From NCBI GenBank assembly GCA_964437365.1, contig CAYTGM010000034.1:1-46669 (forward strand): a stretch of 46,669 nt of DNA. The letters are read 5' to 3'. The DNA comes from CAYTGM01 sp964437365 (GTDB lineage Bacteria; Sumerlaeota; Sumerlaeia; SLMS01). A program made the position numbers and the translations under genes. The notes under the pieces are model-generated. The model was not told the origin of the DNA. It did not search any database and saw only the letters and a program-made list of their open reading frames with translations. Shown in pieces: positions 41,870 to 46,669 of this stretch (position 1 is its first letter; each line of letters opens with the position of its first letter).

Positions 41870-44800
41870 TTACTTGTATTCATCCCAGCTCTTGATCTGG
41901 AGATCATCGATGGAAACACGGCTCAGGGATTCAACAAAACGCATGGCGATTTGTCTGTTCGTAATCAGAGGAACGTTGAAATCAACCGCGGTTCGTCGTA
42001 TTAAATAATCGTTGGTCAGTTCTTCTTCCTGGAAGTTCTTCGGAAGGTTGATAACGAGTTGCACTTTACCTTCTTTGATACAGCTGACAGTTGAAGGTTC
42101 TTTCTTTTCGAGAGGCCAGTTAAGCTCTGTGCATTCAATGTTATTCTCTTTCAAGAACTTCGCTGTGCCATGAGTTGCATAGATCTCAACTCCCATTTCC
42201 TGGAGTGTCAGCATACTATCAAGCAGCTCCACCTTTGACTCAAGACGGCCTGAAGAAACCAGGACTGATTTCACAGGAAACTTATAACCGACAGAGATCA
42301 GAGCTTTCAGGTAAGCTTCTTCAAAGTCATCGCCAAGGCAGGCGACCTCTCCTGTAGAGGCCATTTCAACACCAACCGTAGGATCCGCACCTTCAAGACG
42401 TGTGAAGGAAAACTGAGGAGCTTTGACCCCCACGTAATCCAATTCGAATAACTGATTCTCGACCGGCTTAACTTTTTTCCCAACAACAACGCGTGTTGCC
42501 GTATCGATAAAATTGTGTCGCATGATCTTCGAAACGAAGGGGAAACTTCTCGAAGCTCTCAAGTTACACTCGATCACCTTCACAGCATTATTCTTAGCAA
42601 TAAACTGAATATTGAAGGGACCATTAATCTTTAAACGACGTGCTATCTTCTGTGAGATAGTGCGAATTTGACGGATTGTTTCCAGATAAGTTCTTTGAGG
42701 AGGCAGCACAAGAGTTGCATCGCCACTGTGGACACCTGCGTTTTCCACATGCTCACTGATGGCATGAACGACAACCTCACCATCGCGAGCGACGGCATCA
42801 AATTCGATCTCTTTGGCATTTTCCAGGAACTTACTAAGGACGACCGGGTGGTCCTGTGATACATCAGCAGCTTTCTGCAGAAATTCCTTCAGCTCTGAAT
42901 CCTTTGTCGCAACTGCCATGGCAGCGCCACTCAATACATAGGAGGGACGGACAAGAACGGGATACCCAACCTTATTCGCGAAGGAGAGAGCATCATCGAT
43001 GGTACTTAAAAGCTTCCATTCCGGCTGGTCTATATTGAGTTCGTCCAGCATACTTGAGAACTTGCGGCGATCTTCAGCGTTGTCGATATTCTTTGGATGT
43101 GTCCCAAGAACCTTTAGACCATTCTTGGCTAACTTCGTCGCCAGGTTGTTAGGAACCTGCCCACCGACTGATATAATCAAACCAAGAGGATTTGTCTTCT
43201 CGTATATCTCGATCACAGTTTCCAGAGTAATTTCATCGAAGAAAAGCTTGTCTGATTCATCGTAATCAGTTGAGACTGTTTCCGGGTTATAGTTTAGCAT
43301 CAGGGTACTGAAACCGAGCTCTCTCAGTGTCCTCACCGTATTAACGCAGCACCAGTCGAACTCCACAGAACTACCGATACGATACGTTCCTGATCCAAGC
43401 ACCATGACCGAGTTGATTTCAGGAAATTCAATATCATCAGAATCTGCATGGTAGCTGAGATAGAGATAATTTGTCTGCGCAGGATACTCAGCACCAAGTG
43501 TATCGATCTGTCTGACGTAGGGGACCACATCCAGAGAACGACGATGCTTCCTTGCTTCATCTTCAGTTGTATCAGTGAGAACACCAATCTGATCATCAGA
43601 GAAGCCTGCCTGTTTTGCACAAAGCATCAGGTCGCGATCGATCTTTTTGAGACCCCTCTTATGAATCTCGTTCCTGATTTCTACAACATTCTGTACCTTG
43701 TAAAGAAACCACTTATCGATATGTGAAAGTTCGTATATGCGGTCGACAGACATACCCGCCTTCATCGCTTCAACGATGGCGAAAACACGCTCGTCTGTGG
43801 GCGAGCTAAGTTCCAGCTCAAGATCGTCAAACTGATAGCCAGTATTTGCGACGAGGCCTTTAGCCCCAATCTCGAGCATACGCAGTGCCTTCTGAAGAGC
43901 CTCTTCGAAACTCCTGCCGATAGACATGACTTCTCCAACCGACTTCATGGCTGAGCCAATGTTTCGGCGCACCTTCTGGAATTTCTTCAAATCCCAGCGA
44001 GGAATCTTGACTACACAATAATCGAGTGAAGGTTCGTAAAAGGCCTTGGTAACCTTCGTGACAGAGTTCGGAAGCTCATGCAGGCCATAGCCAAGCGCCA
44101 ACTTGGTCGCGACGAACGCGAGCGGATAGCCCGTTGCTTTTGAAGCAAGAGCAGAGCTTCGAGAAAGCCGCGCATTAACTTCGATGATTCTATAATCTTC
44201 TGAGACAGGATCCAGAGCATACTGAATGTTACACTCACCAACGATCCCTATGTGACGGATTACCCGAATGGCTATTTCACGAAGCTTGTGGTACTCGCGG
44301 TTCGTCAAAGTCTGGCTGGGCGCAACAACGATAGACTCGCCGGTGTGTATACCAAGCGGGTCGAAGTTTTCCATATTACAGACAGTGATACAGTTGTCGT
44401 ACTTGTCGCGAACAACTTCGTACTCAACCTCTTTCCAGCCTTTAAGATACTCTTCGATCAAAATCTGGCTGGTATAGGAGAGAGCCTTCCGCGCTTTGTC
44501 TTCTAATTCTTCTTTGTTGCGACATATCCCTGAGCCAAGTCCACCAAGAGCGTACGCGATACGCATCATGACAGGATACCCAATATTATCAGCAATGGCC
44601 AATGCCTCATCGACCGTGGCGGCAGCTTTGCTCTTGGGCGAATCAGCATTAACCTCATTCAAACGTTCAACGAACAGCTCGCGATCTTCTGTTTCCAGGA
44701 TGGCTTTTACTGGTGTACCAAGAACACGAACCGAGTGCTTTTCCAGGATTCCCGATTGATGAAGCTTCAAGCCGCAGTTAAGAGCAGTCTGACCTCCGAA

Positions 44801-45067
44801 GCTGAGAAGAATTCCATCAGGCTTTTCTTTTGCAATAATCTTCTCAACGAACTCTGGCGTCACGGGCAGGAAATAGACCTTATCCGCGAGCTCTTCCGAG
44901 GTTTGAATCGTTGCGATATTTGGATTAATGAGAATCGTATAGATGCCCTCTTCTTTGAGAGCCTTGATGGCCTGACTGCCTGAATAATCGAACTCTCCAG
45001 CTTCACCAATCTTCAGGGCTGAACTTCCAAGAATGATGACTTTCTTTACGTTTTCGATCTCTGCCAT
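41870..45067 (-). CDS. carB: Carbamoyl-phosphate synthase large subunit
   Basis: This 1065-residue enzyme makes carbamoyl phosphate from bicarbonate, ammonia (from CarA) and two ATP, for pyrimidine and arginine synthesis. It shows the family's duplicated ATP-grasp halves. The first opens VKKVIILGSSALKIGEAGEF with EYEVVRDKYDNC and EVNARLSRSSALASKATGYP. The second has VMVLGSGTYRIGSSVEFDWC and EIEFDAVARDGEVVVHAISEHVENAG shortened to its core. The C-terminal allosteric domain (about 930-1065) is present. Length is normal. It follows carA by 49 bp, forming carAB. No active-site loss is apparent. Confidence 0.97.
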   Translation of the reverse strand: MAEIENVKKVIILGSSALKIGEAGEFDYSGSQAIKALKEEGIYTILINPNIATIQTSEELADKVYFLPVTPEFVEKIIAKEKPDGILLSFGGQTALNCGLKLHQSGILEKHSVRVLGTPVKAILETEDRELFVERLNEVNADSPKSKAAATVDEALAIADNIGYPVMMRIAYALGGLGSGICRNKEELEDKARKALSYTSQILIEEYLKGWKEVEYEVVRDKYDNCITVCNMENFDPLGIHTGESIVVAPSQTLTNREYHKLREIAIRVIRHIGIVGECNIQYALDPVSEDYRIIEVNARLSRSSALASKATGYPLAFVATKLALGYGLHELPNSVTKVTKAFYEPSLDYCVVKIPRWDLKKFQKVRRNIGSAMKSVGEVMSIGRSFEEALQKALRMLEIGAKGLVANTGYQFDDLELELSSPTDERVFAIVEAMKAGMSVDRIYELSHIDKWFLYKVQNVVEIRNEIHKRGLKKIDRDLMLCAKQAGFSDDQIGVLTDTTEDEARKHRRSLDVVPYVRQIDTLGAEYPAQTNYLYLSYHADSDDIEFPEINSVMVLGSGTYRIGSSVEFDWCCVNTVRTLRELGFSTLMLNYNPETVSTDYDESDKLFFDEITLETVIEIYEKTNPLGLIISVGGQVPNNLATKLAKNGLKVLGTHPKNIDNAEDRRKFSSMLDELNIDQPEWKLLSTIDDALSFANKVGYPVLVRPSYVLSGAAMAVATKDSELKEFLQKAADVSQDHPVVLSKFLENAKEIEFDAVARDGEVVVHAISEHVENAGVHSGDATLVLPPQRTYLETIRQIRTISQKIARRLKINGPFNIQFIAKNNAVKVIECNLRASRSFPFVSKIMRHNFIDTATRVVVGKKVKPVENQLFELDYVGVKAPQFSFTRLEGADPTVGVEMASTGEVACLGDDFEEAYLKALISVGYKFPVKSVLVSSGRLESKVELLDSMLTLQEMGVEIYATHGTAKFLKENNIECTELNWPLEKKEPSTVSCIKEGKVQLVINLPKNFQEEELTNDYLIRRTAVDFNVPLITNRQIAMRFVESLSRVSIDDLQIKSWDEYK

Positions 45068-45116
45068 GCTTCTTTAATATCCTTCGTTTCGGTCGAGGTT
45101 GATATTGATACTTTAC

Positions 45117-46199
45117 TCAGCTCTTCTTTACCATATCGATGAATTCATCAAAAAGGTATTCAGTATCGACTGGTCCAGGTGCTGCCTCGGGGTGGAACTG
45201 GCAACTTCTGATGGGAAGAGTCTCGTGTGATATTCCTTCGTTTGTGTCATCGTTCAGATTGGTGAACCAAACCTTCCAACCTTCTGGCAAACTGTCTGGA
45301 TCCACAGCAAACCCGTGGTTCTGAGAGGTAATGAAACACTTCTTTGTATTCGACTCGATCACCGGCTGGTTCTGACTGCGGTGTCCGTACTTGAGCTTGT
45401 AGGTATTCGCTCCGATAGCGAGTGAAAGGAGCTGATGCCCCAGACAAATCCCGAAGATGGGGATTTGCTTTTGTACAAGACGCCGGATCTGATGAATCGT
45501 CTGTGAGCATTGCTTTGGATCGCCGGGACCATTGGTCACCATCACGCCGTCGAACTTTTCCTGGCTCAGGTCGTAATCCCAGGGGACGCGCAGCACTTCC
45601 ACTCCGCGGTTAGCGAGGTGATTGATAATGTTATTCTTACCGCCGCAATCAATCACGACGACTCTCTTGTCACCTGAACCGTATGTCTTCGTTTCCGAGA
45701 TGCTGACCTCAGGCATCAGGTTCACTTTATTCGGATCGTAATCTTCTGCCGCCTTGCCATCGAAGACGATCTTGCCAAGCATGGTGCCGCTTTCGCGAAG
45801 CTTCATCGTCAGGCTTCTGGTATCTATCCCGGTCAGACCTGGCACTTTGAAACGCTTCATCCATTCGGAGAGCGACTCATGAGCATTCCAGTGGCTGTAT
45901 CTCTGAGAGTACTCACTGACGATTAAACCCCGGATCTGAATTTCATTCGACTCAAAGGGAAGCCCAAGAGGGTTTTCTTTGAGTACATCTGGGATACCGT
46001 AGTTTCCGACAAGGGGATAAGTCAGTGTCAGAATCTGCCCGCGGTAAGAAGGATCGGTCATTGTTTCGGGATAACCAACCATCCCAGTATTAAAAACGAC
46101 CTCTCCCGAAGAAGAGGCCTCATGACCGAAGGAAAGTCCTTCAAAGGAGGTTCCATCCTCCAGGACGAGCTGTGCCTTTTTCATCGAAACTTTTTCCAT
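45117..46199 (-). CDS. carA: Carbamoyl-phosphate synthase small (glutaminase) subunit
   Basis: This 360-residue subunit releases ammonia from glutamine and channels it to CarB. The N-terminal CPSase small-chain domain (about 7-140) has FNTGMVGYPETMTDPSY and GLTGIDTRSLT. The class I glutaminase domain (about 175-360) has the nucleophile C252 in FGICLGHQLL and the H336/E338 pair in CQFHPEAAPGP. Two starts are possible: ATG 46199 or ATG 46184. The second gives the more usual short N-terminus and has GGAAA about 8 nt upstream; I list the longer form because it also has an AGG upstream. The leader contains two strong hairpins (listed separately) that could be a control element. Confidence 0.96.
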   Translation of the reverse strand: MEKVSMKKAQLVLEDGTSFEGLSFGHEASSSGEVVFNTGMVGYPETMTDPSYRGQILTLTYPLVGNYGIPDVLKENPLGLPFESNEIQIRGLIVSEYSQRYSHWNAHESLSEWMKRFKVPGLTGIDTRSLTMKLRESGTMLGKIVFDGKAAEDYDPNKVNLMPEVSISETKTYGSGDKRVVVIDCGGKNNIINHLANRGVEVLRVPWDYDLSQEKFDGVMVTNGPGDPKQCSQTIHQIRRLVQKQIPIFGICLGHQLLSLAIGANTYKLKYGHRSQNQPVIESNTKKCFITSQNHGFAVDPDSLPEGWKVWFTNLNDDTNEGISHETLPIRSCQFHPEAAPGPVDTEYLFDEFIDMVKKS

Positions 46200-46230
46200 A
46201 ATGATACCTGATTGAGTCGCTCTAGAATCA

Positions 46231-46299
46231 CGGCCTTCGCAAGGCCGCAGGAGTGATGACCACAGACCCTCCGTACGTCAAGGGTCACGGTCTCATCAC
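46231..46299 (-). promoter_or_regulatory. Two stable hairpins in the carA leader
   Basis: In the minus-strand transcript the distal hairpin (46253-46299) pairs GTGAT/ATCAC, GACC/GGTC and GACCCT/AGGGTC in series, 15 bp with small interior loops. The proximal hairpin (46231-46247) is CGGCCTT-CGC-AAGGCCG, 31 nt upstream of the carA start. Pyrimidine-controlled attenuation is common for car operons, but no U-run follows and no PyrR-type binding loop is recognisable. The role is therefore open. Confidence 0.5.
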
Positions 46300-46362
46300 A
46301 GCAAATATTTAACGCCTACCGTCGCTGGAGGCAGGGAACAAGCCTAACTGAACAGGTTCTTC

Positions 46363-46669
46363 GCCTAATCAACCTCTTTAATCCTGATGTGAGATAACAT
46401 GCCCCCCTGGGAACGCTGATCGGTGATCGGCGCTGTTAAGGTAACGGCATTCACCTCAGAAAGCGTTGAAGAAACACCTTCAGACTTACTGGGATCTCAG
46501 CTCTGAGAGACCCGAACCAGAGGACCAAGGATGCGGAATGTCCAAGGTAAAGGCGCCCGGGCACAGCTCGGTTCTCCCAGGGGAAAAACTCCTCGTTCAT
46601 CAGCCGTCGCTACCAGAGATATAACCGATTGTTGTGGATGAGTGGTAAGAGGCACCCATTTGATTAGGC
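46363..46669. ncRNA. Candidate structured RNA of unknown class, possibly cut by the window end
   Basis: No gene fits this stretch, but it folds strongly. The ends pair over a distance of about 300 nt: GCCTAATCAA (46363-46372) with TTGATTAGGC (46660-46669), and directly inside CCTCTT (46373-46378) with AAGAGG (46647-46652), giving 16 bp with a 7-nt bulge. Inner hairpins include CGCTGATC-GGT-GATCGGCG (46414-46432), GCTGTTA-AGG-TAACGGC (46432-46448), TCTCAG-CT-CTGAGA near 46495, and long-range CTGGGA/TCCCAG with GAACC/GGTTC. I looked for RNase P, SRP, tmRNA and 6S signatures and did not find convincing ones. Strand is undecided. The pairing ends exactly at the window edge, so the element may extend further. 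Confidence 0.35.

Noticed and set aside
46363..46669. Possible RNase P, tmRNA, SRP or 6S RNA at the right end
   Set aside because: None of the diagnostic conserved blocks (GAGGAAAGTCC, a T-arm with CCA end, GGTCAGGTCCGGAAGG) is present on either strand, so it is kept only as an unknown structured RNA.

Overview
The window looks like ordinary bacterial chromosome at roughly 48-50% GC. It has close-packed operons, one tRNA gene, and no phage, plasmid, CRISPR or insertion-sequence genes. Several traits suggest a poorly sampled environmental lineage of the planctomycete/Sumerlaeota/Omnitrophota kind. These are very large secreted multidomain proteins with Pro-Thr-Ser linkers, dockerin-like C-terminal tails, an ECF sigma factor carrying a membrane anchor and a giant outer domain, a secretin, and microcompartment vertex proteins. 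No rRNA is present, so the phylum is an inference. A methanol:corrinoid methyltransferase pair suggests one-carbon metabolism, probably anaerobic.

Left part (1-10.9 kb). A tRNA-Thr(CGT) with a good promoter is followed by a radical SAM/SPASM protein with an extra C-terminal beta domain. Next comes a 1-kb non-coding stretch rich in nested inverted repeats, then a YmdB-type phosphoesterase overlapping an HspQ/YccV-like gene, and a 69-residue protein. After these lie the apparent remains of a type IV prepilin gene, whose frame ends in an ATGA overlap with a 926-residue secreted metalloprotease-like protein. A DASS/SLC13 anion transporter and an unknown membrane protein follow.

Middle (10.9-24.4 kb). 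A 1401-residue secreted GHL10-type glycoside hydrolase with five golvesin-like domains lies divergent to a 1162-residue transmembrane ECF sigma factor. The sigma gene converges on an mtaB-mtaC pair across a bidirectional terminator. A lone secretin gene (GspD/PilQ class) follows.

Operon (24.4-31.4 kb). A GT4 glycosyltransferase, RecD2 helicase, LarB, two EutN/CcmL vertex proteins, a NAGPA-domain protein without a visible signal peptide, and a 192-residue unknown protein run on the plus strand with short gaps or overlaps from recD2 onward. This link between nickel-pincer cofactor chemistry and paired microcompartment vertex proteins, with no hexamer shell genes, is one of the two most interesting gene-level features. 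The other is the membrane-tethered sigma factor.

Right part (31.4-46.7 kb). A TPP riboswitch precedes thiC, which ends at a strong bidirectional terminator facing a cold-shock protein gene. Then come a secreted protein with a Pro-Thr linker and dockerin-like tail, a soluble hybrid histidine kinase with multiple PAS domains and one GAF domain, and a minus-strand carA-carB-GT-C glycosyltransferase operon. The last ~300 bases have no plausible gene but are full of hairpins closed by a 16-bp long-range stem, which suggests an unidentified structured RNA.
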